Source: Chloroflexota bacterium (GTDB taxonomy: Bacteria; Chloroflexota; UBA6077; FW602-bin22). Taken from it: 50,397 nt of DNA. The position numbers and the translations under genes are program-made. Under the pieces are notes generated by a model. The model saw only the letters and a list, made by a program, of their open reading frames with translations, was not told where the DNA came from and searched no databases. This document shows positions 16,934 through 25,185 of the stretch, one piece after another (the first letter of the stretch is position 1; the number at the start of each line of letters is the position of its first letter). The stretch is taken from positions 1 to 50,397 of the forward strand of contig VGOZ01000017.1 of assembly GCA_016875715.1 (NCBI GenBank), written 5' to 3'.

Positions 16934-16962
16934 TTGACGGCAGACGCGAACCCACATACTCT
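16934..16962 (+). promoter_or_regulatory. Strong promoter TTGACG-17-TACTCT, leaderless spacing
   Basis: TTGACG at 16934-16939 and TACTCT at 16957-16962 are exactly 17 bp apart, and the GTG at 16969 comes 6 nt later. It is the best sigma70-type match I see in the window and points to the small Cys-rich gene. Confidence 0.65.
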
Positions 16963-16968
16963 TCGTCC

Positions 16969-17172
16969 GTGATGCTCGCGGAGTGCGTGGGGCGTGCCGC
17001 CGTGCGCATGACCGACGAGGAACTCCGGTGCGAAATCCTCTGCGCGCAGCGGTGCGCGCTCGAGACGACGCGGACGCGCCGGGAGTTCGCGCTTCTCCGC
17101 GTGTACTGCCTCAGGCAAGAGGCCGAGCGCCGTGAGCGTGCCCCGAGGGGGCCCACCCGAACTGACGGGTAG
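16969..17172 (+). CDS. Small Cys-rich hypothetical protein
   Basis: 67 residues from GTG 16969 (66 from the adjacent ATG 16972). Five cysteines: Cys6, then Cys21-x3-Cys25-x3-Cys29 on one predicted helical face, and Cys47. The rest is rich in Arg and Glu; no signal peptide or membrane span. Support for a real gene is the consensus promoter ending 6 nt before the start and the regular Cys spacing. The frame is open further upstream into the SelA-like gene's antisense, which I reject. It could be a metal-binding or redox-sensing small protein; nothing shows which. Divergent from the SelA-like gene. Confidence 0.5.
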   Translation: MMLAECVGRAAVRMTDEELRCEILCAQRCALETTRTRREFALLRVYCLRQEAERRERAPRGPTRTDG

Positions 17173-17186
17173 GCCCCGCGCCGACT

Positions 17187-17237
17187 TCACGCCAGACCGG
17201 CCAGAGTTGTCGTCAGGGCCCGTGGCGCCTCGGCCCG
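17187..17237 (-). pseudogene. C-terminal relic of a Gfo/Idh/MocA oxidoreductase
   Basis: The minus strand reads HRAEAPRALTTTLAGLA then stop, matching the end of the intact Gfo/Idh gene (YRAAETGQTQSLTTTLTGLV, stop at 18036). The resemblance continues past the stop: both are followed after exactly 16 nt by the same ten bases (17161-17170 and 18010-18019). Over 61 aligned bases about 45 agree. A remnant of a paralogous gene copy or of a duplicated 3' end. Confidence 0.6.
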
Positions 17238-17342
17238 ATGGTCTGGCGATCGCGGTGGGCTCTCGAGCTGCCCGCCGGGACGCTTGAGGCCACCGGCACG
17301 CGGGTCGGCGATCGTCTTCGCCTTGAGGACGCGTCCGACTGA
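17238..17342 (+). pseudogene. Short fragment resembling the end of a DUF192 protein
   Basis: 34 codons ending in WALELPAGTLEATGTRVGDR plus a few residues and a stop. This is the form of the C-terminus of DUF192/UPF0127 proteins (LELPAGT...G...GDR). The preceding three quarters of such a protein are missing: upstream sequence is the Gfo/Idh relic. Probably a truncated relic, not an expressed gene. Confidence 0.45.
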
Positions 17343-17361
17343 TCGGCGAGCTGGCGGTGGT

Positions 17362-17928
17362 CTACCGGAGGGTGGTTCCTACGGGGTCAGGTCTGACGGC
17401 CATTTCCAACCTTAAGCGCCGAAGTACTCTTCGACGGCACGGACGAGGCTGGACGAGCCGGCGGCGCCAGAACCACAGGGGCACCAAGAAAAGCACCGTC
17501 ATCCAGAGCTTGCCGACGACCTGCCCGGGGAGGAACTCCAGGGAGCCGAACGCCAGGGCAAGGAGCAGAGCCGAGTCTGCGACAAGACCGACGAGATTCG
17601 ACGCGACCACCGCGCCGATCCAGTTGCGTTCTCGGAGCGGCGTGTAGACGCCGAAGTCGGCGGCCTCGCTCACCAGGAAGGCGACTCCACTCGCCAGCGC
17701 GAACTGGGGAGACACGAGCGCTGATAGCGCCGCGCCGGCGAGGATCGCGGCCACCGTCCAGCGACGACCAAGCCGCTCCTACACGAGGTCGCGGAGCGTG
17801 AAGGCCAGCCCAGCGAAGTACACCCCTGCCGGGGCAAGCAGACCGAAACCGACTGGCACGAGCCCGAACTGCGTGATCGCCCAGTTGGCGGCGAAGATGG
17901 TGAGTATGTAGGTCGCGAGGTAGATCAT
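17362..17928 (-). pseudogene. VUT-family transporter gene interrupted by one amber codon
   Basis: Reading from the ATG at 17928, which follows GGGAGGGG, the frame encodes a polytopic protein: MIYLATYILTIFAANWAITQ, then AGVYFAGLAFTLRDLV, a TAG (17781-17779, codon 50), then ERLGRRWTVAAILAGAAL and on through ASGVAFLVSEAADFGVYTPL to 17362. This is the VUT family (putative vitamin uptake / queuosine-precursor transporters, YhhQ-like), in which DLVQERLG-type sequence is common; CAG to TAG is one change. All else is intact over 188 codons, so the lesion is recent, a sequencing error, or suppressed. The 131-residue downstream part alone would lack the first membrane helices. Confidence 0.75.
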
Positions 17929-18035
17929 GGCCCCTCCCAGCTTGACAGAACCAGAACAGACGTTCGCGCCCTAGCACGGAGCCTACCGTCTGCTCGCCGG
18001 ACAGTCAAGACTGACGGGTGAGCCCCACTCCGGGC

Positions 18036-19175
18036 TCAGACCAGACCGGTCAGCGTTGTTGTGAGGCTCTGCGTCTGGCCGGTTTCCGCGGCCCGGTAGC
18101 CCGCCTCGATGATCTCGACGACGTGGCGGGCGTGCTCCGCCGTCACAATCGAAGGCTTGCCCTCACGGACCCAGTCCACCAACTGCATCACATCCTCGTA
18201 GACGTGATGCTCTTGCGCCCCTGGGTCGCGATGCGGCCCGACGACGTGGGGAAGCAGGAACTGGCGCGCCGGACGATCGGGCATACTCGCCACGAGGTCG
18301 CTCCCCGGATACGGGAACGGCTCGCCGTTGAGCAGGGCGCCCATAATCTGACCGCTCGTCCCAAAGTAGCTGCCCCCGAAACCATCGGTAACCCGGCCCG
18401 CCGCGGTTCCGTACGCGAGCCCAAAGAGGTTGTCGCCCCAATCGAGGGTGATGAGCGTGTTGTCATCGGCGTCGCACGGGACCTGCGCGCCGCGGAACTC
18501 ACGCTCCTTGATGCGCGTGCCCGACATTGCCGTCACCCGCTTGATGGGGCCGAGGATCCCCGTGATTCCGTGCAGGGCATAGACCGTCATGTCGTACAGG
18601 GGCCCGCCGCCCGGCTTGCGGTAGTACCAGGACGGGTCCACGTTCGACAGCACATCGGAGCCCTGTCGGATCGACTCCTTCTCGTGATACTGACCGAAGG
18701 CGGCACCACAGATAGCCCAGACGGGCGTGCCGATCGCGCCGTTCTCGATGAGCCGCTTGATCTCCTGGTTGTGGGGTCGCAGCATCTCGCCGGGCGAGGC
18801 AACGATCCGGAGACTCCTCCGCTTCGCGGTCTCGATGAGGTCGGACGCCTCGGCGACCGTGGTCGTCATGGTCTTGTTGAAATGGATGTGCTTGCCGGCT
18901 TCGAGCGCTTTCCTCCCCTGCTCGTAGTGGAGGCCGATCGGAGAGGCGATGGAGACCGCGTCGACATCGCCAAACTTCAGAAGATCGTCGAACTCGAGGA
19001 ATGCCCGCTCGACGCCGAACTTCTCCGCCGCCGCCTCGGCCCGCCCGGGCACCGGATCGCACACGGCCTGGAGCACGATCCGATCGTTCAGGTCGTCCAT
19101 CGCCAGGTGGGGTAGGATGCCGCGCAGCGCGATGCTCCCCGCGCCGACAACACCGATCTTGACCTTGCTCACCAT
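18036..19175 (-). CDS. Gfo/Idh/MocA family NAD(P)-dependent oxidoreductase
   Basis: 379 residues. The N-terminal Rossmann domain begins KIGVVGAGSIALRGILPHL (GxGxxx nucleotide loop), followed by AVCDPVPGRAEAAAEKFG and the dinucleotide-binding HIHFNKTMTTT, where the usual EKP motif is altered to NKT. The C-terminal alpha/beta domain includes DPSWYYRKPGGGPLYDMTVYALHGITGILG, with the active-site region PGGGPLYDM...H. Oxidises or reduces a sugar or inositol derivative; probable role in the sugar-acid pathway encoded around it. Start ATG 19175 has a GTGAGAG just upstream. Loss of the EKP lysine neighbourhood is partly compensated because the Lys is kept. Confidence 0.88.
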   Translation of the reverse strand: MVSKVKIGVVGAGSIALRGILPHLAMDDLNDRIVLQAVCDPVPGRAEAAAEKFGVERAFLEFDDLLKFGDVDAVSIASPIGLHYEQGRKALEAGKHIHFNKTMTTTVAEASDLIETAKRRSLRIVASPGEMLRPHNQEIKRLIENGAIGTPVWAICGAAFGQYHEKESIRQGSDVLSNVDPSWYYRKPGGGPLYDMTVYALHGITGILGPIKRVTAMSGTRIKEREFRGAQVPCDADDNTLITLDWGDNLFGLAYGTAAGRVTDGFGGSYFGTSGQIMGALLNGEPFPYPGSDLVASMPDRPARQFLLPHVVGPHRDPGAQEHHVYEDVMQLVDWVREGKPSIVTAEHARHVVEIIEAGYRAAETGQTQSLTTTLTGLV

Positions 19176-19238
19176 CTCTCACATCACCCGCACACCAGAA
19201 TTGGAGCCATCGCGGAGCCTACCACGGAGGGGACGACG

Positions 19239-20372
19239 ATGCGGATAACGGATGTGCGCACGGTGCATTTCGCGATGGGGTACCGGAACTGCCTCATGGT
19301 CGTCGTCGAGACCGACGACGGGATATCCGGCATCGGAGAGGTCGGGATCGGCCATCAACGCGCGGCCATCGGCGCGGTCGAGACGCTCAAGTCGCGTCTT
19401 GTCGGTCAGGACGCGACGCGTATCGAGCATCTCTGGCAGTTCTGCTTCCGAGGGAGTTTCTTCCCGGGTGGAAACATTTTGAGCGCGGCGATCTCCGCGA
19501 TCGACATCGCGCTCTGGGATCTCAACGCGAAGGCGCTCGGCGTGCCCGTGCACCGTCTCCTCGGAGGCCTCAGCCGCGAGCGCGTGCCCACCTACTGCCA
19601 TGTGGGCGGCCACGCCCTGGAGGGCCTGGTCGAGAGCGCCCGAGCGCGGGTGGACGAGGGCTGGAAGTACATCCGCTGGGGGCTTCCCCAGCAGGGCGAC
19701 CGCCACGAGCCATCGGTGGCGATCCGCGAGTCGATCGAGGGCATGGAGCTTCTGCGCACGGCGCTTGGTCCCGAGATCGAGATCTGCTTCGACGTGCACG
19801 CGCGCCTCGATCCATCTGATGCGATCGCGCTGGCACACGGCATCGCGCCGACTCGTCCCTTCTTCTACGAGGATCCCATCCGCTCGGAAAACATTCAGTT
19901 GTTGCGTCACATCCGCCAGCACGTGGCGCGGCCGCTGGCCATCGGCGAGCATTACGCCAGCAAGTGGGAATTCCGGCAGGTCATCGAGGAGGATCTCACC
20001 GACTTCGCGCGGATCGACCTGTGCATCGTCGGCGGGCTCACCGAGGGGCGTAAGATCGCGGGGTGGTGCGAGACGCACCAGATCCGGCTGGCGACGCACA
20101 ACCCCTTGGGTCCGGTCTCATCGGCGGCCTGCGTCCATCTGAGCGCGGCGGTGACCAACCAGGGTGTAGCCGAGCAGATCCGGCGGCCATATGAGACGCT
20201 CACCGACGTCTTCCCTGCCCAGGTGGATTGGCAGGATGGGTATCTCATTCCGCCCGATCGCCCCGGGCTAGGAATCGAGTTCGACGAGCGCGCCGCCGGC
20301 GCGCACCCACCCCGCCCGGAGATGCCGGGACGAATGCTCGTACGCGACGACGGAAGCCTGACGAACTGGTAG
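19239..20372 (+). CDS. Mandelate racemase/muconate lactonizing (enolase superfamily) dehydratase, first
   Basis: 377 residues. N-terminal capping domain up to about 120, then the beta-barrel. Metal ligands fit Asp in CFDVHARLDPSDA, Glu in FFYEDPIRSEN and Glu in LAIGEHYASKWE; the general base region is RLATHNPLGPVSSAACVHLS (His near 285). The pattern is that of the sugar-acid dehydratases (galactonate/mannonate/gluconate type). Removes water from an aldonic acid to give a 2-keto-3-deoxy acid. Start ATG 19239 follows GGAGGGG. Divergent from the Gfo/Idh gene with about 60 bp between starts. Exact substrate unknown. Confidence 0.88.
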   Translation: MRITDVRTVHFAMGYRNCLMVVVETDDGISGIGEVGIGHQRAAIGAVETLKSRLVGQDATRIEHLWQFCFRGSFFPGGNILSAAISAIDIALWDLNAKALGVPVHRLLGGLSRERVPTYCHVGGHALEGLVESARARVDEGWKYIRWGLPQQGDRHEPSVAIRESIEGMELLRTALGPEIEICFDVHARLDPSDAIALAHGIAPTRPFFYEDPIRSENIQLLRHIRQHVARPLAIGEHYASKWEFRQVIEEDLTDFARIDLCIVGGLTEGRKIAGWCETHQIRLATHNPLGPVSSAACVHLSAAVTNQGVAEQIRRPYETLTDVFPAQVDWQDGYLIPPDRPGLGIEFDERAAGAHPPRPEMPGRMLVRDDGSLTNW

Positions 20373-20381
20373 CCCGCCCCG

Positions 20382-20672
20382 CTACCGGGCCGGGCGGCGC
20401 GAGCGCGCCATCTCCATCCAGTCCAGGTCCAGGCCTTCGGGCAGCCGCCGGCGCGCATACTCCCGGTGATACAGCCTGCCGAGTGTCACCCAATCCACTT
20501 CCGGAAGTCGGCCGGCACGGTCGAGGAGGGGCATGAAGGCCACGTACCGCTCGCTGAACGGCGCGCGGGCCATACGATCGTGCAATCGGAACAGCTCGTG
20601 GAGAAGCTGGCGCGGGTCATCCCCTTCGACGGGTTCACCGGGCGGAAAATGCATCTCCTCGCGACGCCGCAC
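20382..20672 (-). CDS. Small hypothetical protein, helical
   Basis: About 96 residues if the GTG at 20672 is used (TAGCAT on the minus strand ends 8 nt before it), or 90 from the ATG at 20654, whose GAGGAG abuts the codon with no spacer. Sequence DDPRQLLHELFRLHDRMARAPFSERYVAF and WVTLGRLYHREYARRRL is helical and charged; no domain recognised. No membrane segment. Convergent with the dehydratase gene (9 nt apart). A short GC hairpin (20372-20390) lies at the junction but has no T-run. Confidence 0.5.
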   Translation of the reverse strand: MRRREEMHFPPGEPVEGDDPRQLLHELFRLHDRMARAPFSERYVAFMPLLDRAGRLPEVDWVTLGRLYHREYARRRLPEGLDLDWMEMARSRRPAR

Positions 20673-20742
20673 AGGCACAGATGCTACCAGCGGCAGGCGA
20701 ATCGCCGGCGCGTGGCGCCGTGGCCACGGTACCCACCAGGAC

Positions 20743-20798
20743 GGTGATAAGTCCAATGCACGGCTGATATGCTGGTGATAAGGAATACGGATACCAGC
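20743..20798 (+). promoter_or_regulatory. Operator region before the LysR gene
   Basis: The nonamer GGTGATAAG occurs at 20743-20751 and again at 20774-20782, 31 bp apart, about three helical turns. An inverted repeat GCTGGT-N16-ACCAGC at 20771-20798 ends 1 nt before the GTG start at 20800. LysR regulators commonly bind such dyads upstream of target genes and their own gene, so this is a likely site for autoregulation of the lysR-fucosidase operon. Confidence 0.45.
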
Positions 20799-20799
20799 C

Positions 20800-21681
20800 G
20801 TGATCGGGCAGCTCGAGGTCTTTGTCGCGGTCGCGCGTTACGGCACGGTCGGGCGTGCCGCCGAGACGCTCAACCTGACGCAGCCGGCCGCGACCTGGCG
20901 GCTCCAGGCACTGGAGCGGGACCTGGGAACGCAGCTGTTCACGCGCACCGCACGCGGCATGCGCTTGAGCGAGTCGGGTCGGGCCACGCTTCCGTACGCC
21001 GAGCGCGCCGTGCGCGCGACCCACGAGATGCGGGCGGCGATCGCGGCCGCGGCGCGGGGCGCCGCCGGGCGCCTCCAAATTGGCTGTGCGCCGGCGATCG
21101 GCGTGTACATGCTGCCGGAAGCACTCGTCCAGTTTCGGGCTCGCCAGCCGGACGTTTCCGTCGCGGTACGCACAGGGCACTCGGAAGAGATCCTCAGTCT
21201 CGTCCTCTCCGGCGACGTGCGGGTGGGGCTGGTACGGAATCTGCGCCACGCGGACATCTCCTCGCGACTGCTCGCCGAGGACGATCTCGTGCTCGCGGCG
21301 CACCCCGGGCACCCATTCGCGAGGCGCAGCGGCGTGACCGCTGCGGAGGTGAGAGAGGAAGGCCTGATCCTCTTCGATCGCACGTCGAGCTTCTATGAGA
21401 TGACCCAGGCACTGTTCGCCCGCGCCGGAATCCTTCCGCGCATCGCGATGGAGATGGATTCGGTAGAGGGTGCGAAGATGATGGTCGCGAAGGGTCTGGG
21501 GATCGCGATCCTGCCGGCGATGGCCATATCGCGGGAATTGGCCGATGCCCGCCTCGTGCGGCTGCCGATCGATGACGCACCGGCGATCCGACGACAGGTG
21601 TACGCGATCTGGCGCACCGATGAGCCGCTGACGGCGATCTCCGAGGAGTTTCTGGCCTGTTTTGAAGGAGGACGCTCGTGA
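20800..21681 (+). CDS. LysR-family transcriptional regulator
   Basis: 293 residues. N-terminal winged HTH (about 1-60) with GQLEVFVAVARYGTVGRAAETLNLTQPAATWRLQALE; C-terminal effector-binding domain from about 90 with LQIGCAPAIGVYMLPEAL and GLGIAILPAMAI. Binds DNA and responds to a small-molecule coinducer, unidentified here. The GTG at 20800 starts the protein and repeats and a dyad lie just before it. The stop overlaps the fucosidase start as GTGA, so regulator and enzyme are cotranscribed and coupled; it probably controls fucosylated-glycan use and itself. Confidence 0.92.
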   Translation: MIGQLEVFVAVARYGTVGRAAETLNLTQPAATWRLQALERDLGTQLFTRTARGMRLSESGRATLPYAERAVRATHEMRAAIAAAARGAAGRLQIGCAPAIGVYMLPEALVQFRARQPDVSVAVRTGHSEEILSLVLSGDVRVGLVRNLRHADISSRLLAEDDLVLAAHPGHPFARRSGVTAAEVREEGLILFDRTSSFYEMTQALFARAGILPRIAMEMDSVEGAKMMVAKGLGIAILPAMAISRELADARLVRLPIDDAPAIRRQVYAIWRTDEPLTAISEEFLACFEGGRS

Positions 21682-22955
21682 CCGCGCCCGATCTCTCCTG
21701 GTTTCTGCGCGATCGCTTCGGGCTCTTCGTGCACTGGGGCGTCTATGCCTTGCCGGCGCGCCACGAGTGGGTGAAGAGTCGCGAGCGGATCGCCGACGCC
21801 GCGTACGACCGGTATCTGCACTACTTCGAGCCGGACCTGTACGACCCGGAGCGATGGGCAGCTGACGCCCGCGACGCGGGCATGCGCTACGCGGTGGTAA
21901 CGACGAAGCACCATGATGGATTCTGCCTCTGGGATAGCGATCTCACGGAGTACAAGGCCACCCGCACCCCGGCTGGCCGAGATCTGATTCGCGACTTCGT
22001 GAACGCGTTTCGTGCGGCCGGGCTGCATGTCGGCTTCTACCACTCTCTCATCGACTGGCATCACCCGGACTTCCCCTCCGATCAGTTTCATCCGCGCCGC
22101 GACGATCCGGCCTATCGGGCGGCGAACCCCGCCCGCGATATGGGGCGCTACGCCGACTACCTGCACGGGCAGGTCCGCGAACTGCTCACCGACTACGGAC
22201 GGATCGACGTGATGTGGCTCGACTTCTCCTATGCGGACAGAACGCCGTACGAGGGCTTACCCGGCAAAGGCCGCGATGACTGGCGCGGCGAGGAACTGGT
22301 GCGAATGGTGCGGGATCTCCAGCCGGGCATTCTCGTGAACAATCGGGCCGACGTTCCGGGAGATTTCCTGACGCCAGAGCAGTATCAACCGCGAACCTGG
22401 ATGGAGGTGGACGGCAAACGGGTCGTCTGGGAGGCATGTCAGACGCTGAACGGCAGCTGGGGCTACGACCGAGACAATCTGGACTGGAAGTCGCCTGACC
22501 TGCTCTTACGCCTCCTCATCGACACCGTCGCGAAGGGCGGCAACCTGCTGCTGAACGTGGGACCGACGGCGCGCGGCGAGTTCGATTCGCGGGCGCGGCA
22601 GACGCTCGCCGCGATCGGCGCCTGGATGCGTCAGCACGAGCGCGCGATCCGCGGCGCCACCGCCTCGGAGTATGTGGCCCCGCCCGACTGCCGCTACACC
22701 GCGCGCGGCGATCGCCTCTATCTGCACCTCTTCGCGTGGCCGTTCCGGCACGTCCACCTGGGTGGGCTCGGCGGGAGGGTGGCATACGCGCAGTTCCTCC
22801 ACGATGGCTCCGAGATCCTGATGCGTGAAGGTGGGCACGACGGTGAGGGAAACACCGGCCTCCGGGGGATCCCCGCGACCGACTTGACCCTGATGCTGCC
22901 GGTGCAGCGGCCGGACGCCGCCGTGCCCGTCGTCGAACTGTTTCTGAAGCGATAG
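21678..22955 (+). CDS. GH29 alpha-L-fucosidase
   Basis: 425 residues. Hydrolyses alpha-L-fucosyl linkages with retention of configuration. N-terminal FGLFVHWGVYALPARHEW (conserved HWG), TTKHHDGFCLWDS (HHDGF motif near residue 77), and the nucleophile Asp182 in IDVMWLDFSYAD; the beta-sandwich tail starts near residue 330. No signal peptide, so it acts in the cytoplasm on imported oligosaccharides. The GTG at 21678 overlaps the LysR stop (GTGA) and follows AAGGAGG. No dedicated importer is visible in the cluster. Confidence 0.92.
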   Translation: MTAPDLSWFLRDRFGLFVHWGVYALPARHEWVKSRERIADAAYDRYLHYFEPDLYDPERWAADARDAGMRYAVVTTKHHDGFCLWDSDLTEYKATRTPAGRDLIRDFVNAFRAAGLHVGFYHSLIDWHHPDFPSDQFHPRRDDPAYRAANPARDMGRYADYLHGQVRELLTDYGRIDVMWLDFSYADRTPYEGLPGKGRDDWRGEELVRMVRDLQPGILVNNRADVPGDFLTPEQYQPRTWMEVDGKRVVWEACQTLNGSWGYDRDNLDWKSPDLLLRLLIDTVAKGGNLLLNVGPTARGEFDSRARQTLAAIGAWMRQHERAIRGATASEYVAPPDCRYTARGDRLYLHLFAWPFRHVHLGGLGGRVAYAQFLHDGSEILMREGGHDGEGNTGLRGIPATDLTLMLPVQRPDAAVPVVELFLKR

Positions 22956-22980
22956 CGCCCGGGTCGGAGGACCTGCCCCC

Positions 22981-24123
22981 TCATCCGCGCCGCAGGAGCG
23001 GCCTCGTGTAGAGATTCATGTCCCGCGGGGCGTAGGGATGTGCCGCGACCACGTCGAGATCGATATCGATGCCCAGGCCGGGGCCCTCCGGAAGTGGCAT
23101 GGTCCCATCGGGGTTGGTCGGGAACGACCCCCGCATCACCTCGTCGCGCCAGGGCGCGGGATCGACCGGCAGCCATTCCTGGATCACGAAGTTGGGGACT
23201 GCCGCGGCCAGATGCTGGCAGACGCGCGTCGCGATGGGACCATTCGGGTTATGGGGCGCGAAGCCGATGTGGTACGCCTCCGCCATCGCGCCGATCTTCT
23301 TCATCTCCGTGATCCCGCGGGCGTGACATGGGTCTGGCTGCACGTAGGCCACCGCCTGCGCCTCAAACATCGGCCGCACGTCGTGGACCGAGAAGGCGCG
23401 CTCGCCCGAGGCAATAGGGATGCTTGTCGACCGCGCGACGAGGGCAAGTTCGTCCGTGTTCTCAGGGGGAACGGGCTCCTCGTAGAAGAAGGGGTCGTAC
23501 GGCTCGAGCATCCGCGCGGCGCGGATCGCGTTCGCCGGCGAGAGGCGGCCGTGGACTTCGACGAGGAGGTCGACTTCGGCACCGACCGCCTTGCGGACCT
23601 CGGCGACGCACTCCACAGCCGCGCGAAGCGCAGGAGTCGTGATGAAGAGGCCCTGGTCGCCGAACGGGTCCCACTTAAGCGCGGTGGCGCCGCGAGTCAC
23701 GGCGGCCCCCGCGCGGGAGACCAAGTCGTCGATCGACTCTGCGCCCATCGACCATCCGTTCGCGTAGTAACGGATGCTGTCGCGCGCGGCACCGCCCAGC
23801 AGTTCGTACACGGGCACCCCGAGCGCCTTGCCCTTGATATCCCAGAGGGCCTGATCGATCCCCGAGATCGCCGACCCGAGCACCGGTCCGCCGCGCCAGA
23901 ACGGCGTCTCGTACATGTAATGGTTGTGCCGCTCGATCTGGAACGGGTCGCGGCCGACGACATACCGCTCTAGTTCGGCGACCGCCGAGCGCACGGCCAG
24001 CTCCTTCCCTTCCAGCGAGGCCTCGCCCCATCCGTACAGCCCGGAATCGGTGGTGACGCGCACGAAAGTCCAGTTGACTCGAACGGCGTGGCAGAGGAAG
24101 ACTTCGACGGCGGTGATCTTCAC
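22981..24123 (-). CDS. Enolase-superfamily sugar-acid dehydratase (galactonate dehydratase-like), second
   Basis: 380 residues. Capping domain with VTTDSGLYGWGEASLEGKE, then the barrel: LKWDPFGD (Lys/Asp catalytic region), LLVEVHGRLSPANAIR (first metal Glu), FFYEEPVPPEN (second), IPIASGERAFSVHD (third), and FAPHNPNGPIATRVCQHLAAAVPNF (catalytic His region). LKWDPFG and the HNPNGP motif match the D-galactonate dehydratase (DgoD) group, though close relatives act on other aldonates. Start: the GTG at 24123 overlaps the MDR gene's stop as GTGA; the longer open frame to 24261 runs inside that gene. Cytoplasmic, magnesium-dependent. Confidence 0.9.
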   Translation of the reverse strand: MKITAVEVFLCHAVRVNWTFVRVTTDSGLYGWGEASLEGKELAVRSAVAELERYVVGRDPFQIERHNHYMYETPFWRGGPVLGSAISGIDQALWDIKGKALGVPVYELLGGAARDSIRYYANGWSMGAESIDDLVSRAGAAVTRGATALKWDPFGDQGLFITTPALRAAVECVAEVRKAVGAEVDLLVEVHGRLSPANAIRAARMLEPYDPFFYEEPVPPENTDELALVARSTSIPIASGERAFSVHDVRPMFEAQAVAYVQPDPCHARGITEMKKIGAMAEAYHIGFAPHNPNGPIATRVCQHLAAAVPNFVIQEWLPVDPAPWRDEVMRGSFPTNPDGTMPLPEGPGLGIDIDLDVVAAHPYAPRDMNLYTRPLLRRG

Positions 24124-25154
24124 AGCAAACTCCAATCGAACACGACCGCGGTATAGACATCTTTCTCCCGCGTCAGACCATCGAACGCGCGCTGACACTC
24201 GCGCGGCGAGAGGACGTGGGAGATCAAGGGGTCCACGATGAGACGCTCGGCGGCAATCCACTCCAGGATCTGGCGGTAGTTCCGCTCGATGGTGAAGCGC
24301 GCTCGCTCGGTCCCATCACCGATCGGGTAGGTCCATTCGAGCGCGCCGATCATTCGTATCGCGAGGAGGTGGATGCGCGTGAGCATCGGCGTCACATCGG
24401 TGGTGTGATGCGCTCGCGGCGAACCGAGCAGGAGGACCTCCCCGTGCCTGCGCGTCATCTCCACCGCCTGCATCACCAGCGGCGACACGCCGATTGCCTC
24501 CACGACGATCTCGGCACCCTGACCGTCACCGCTCCAGTCGCGTACCAGCGCGACCGGATCCCCCGAGGCAGGATTGGCCACCTCGCGGATGCCACACGCA
24601 CGGGCGGTCGCAAGCCGCTTCTCCGCGATGTCGAGACCGAGGACACGCGCCCCGGCGAGCTGGAACAGCTGGGCCGCGAAGTTGCCGACCAGCCCCAGCC
24701 CGATGATGACGACACGATCGCCCGGCTGGACCGATGACGAGCGCAGCGCCGTTGCCGCCACGCCGGCCATTCGGGTGGCAACGGCACGGCGCCCGGGGAT
24801 CTCCCCTCGGACCGGCAGGGCAAATCGTCCCACGTTCGCGCGGGTATGGGAACCGTGGTGGGAGAACGTGAGGATTCGATCGCCGGGTTTCACGTTCGTC
24901 GTGCCCGGTCCAGTCGCGATGACCTCACCGAGATGGCCATAACCGGTGCGGCGCGGCCACCCGCGCTGGAGGTTCTGGAGATTGACCATCTGCGCGACCA
25001 GATCGGTGAAGGTCGCACCCTCGGTCCCCGAGGACACGATGGAGAACTCGCCCCGTACGATCGCCTCGCCCGGCGCGAGCGAATCCGGAGCGATCTCCTC
25101 CTCCGCGAGCCTGGCGTGGTCGGCCGAGGTGAAGCTCACATAATGGTTCTTCAT
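24120..25154 (-). CDS. Zinc-type MDR alcohol/polyol dehydrogenase-like protein
   Basis: 344 residues, medium-chain dehydrogenase/reductase fold. GroES-like N-terminal domain to about 150, then the NAD(P) Rossmann part with VIIGLGLVGNFAAQLFQLAGA (GxGxxG) and LDIAEKRLATARACG. The catalytic-zinc Cys near the N-terminus is replaced: the stretch reads IVSSGTEGATF, as in the SSGTE subgroup of sugar-related MDR proteins, so zinc dependence is doubtful. Probably oxidises a sugar or sugar acid feeding the adjacent dehydratase. ATG 25154 has TACTCT 9 nt upstream. It forms an overlapping pair with the dehydratase. Confidence 0.87.
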   Translation of the reverse strand: MKNHYVSFTSADHARLAEEEIAPDSLAPGEAIVRGEFSIVSSGTEGATFTDLVAQMVNLQNLQRGWPRRTGYGHLGEVIATGPGTTNVKPGDRILTFSHHGSHTRANVGRFALPVRGEIPGRRAVATRMAGVAATALRSSSVQPGDRVVIIGLGLVGNFAAQLFQLAGARVLGLDIAEKRLATARACGIREVANPASGDPVALVRDWSGDGQGAEIVVEAIGVSPLVMQAVEMTRRHGEVLLLGSPRAHHTTDVTPMLTRIHLLAIRMIGALEWTYPIGDGTERARFTIERNYRQILEWIAAERLIVDPLISHVLSPRECQRAFDGLTREKDVYTAVVFDWSLL

Positions 25155-25185
25155 AAGCGCGACAGAGTACCCGACATGGCGGCGC

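Noticed and set aside
20372-20395. Rho-independent terminator between the dehydratase and small convergent gene
   Set aside because: A GC stem of about five pairs is present but there is no T-tract in either direction.
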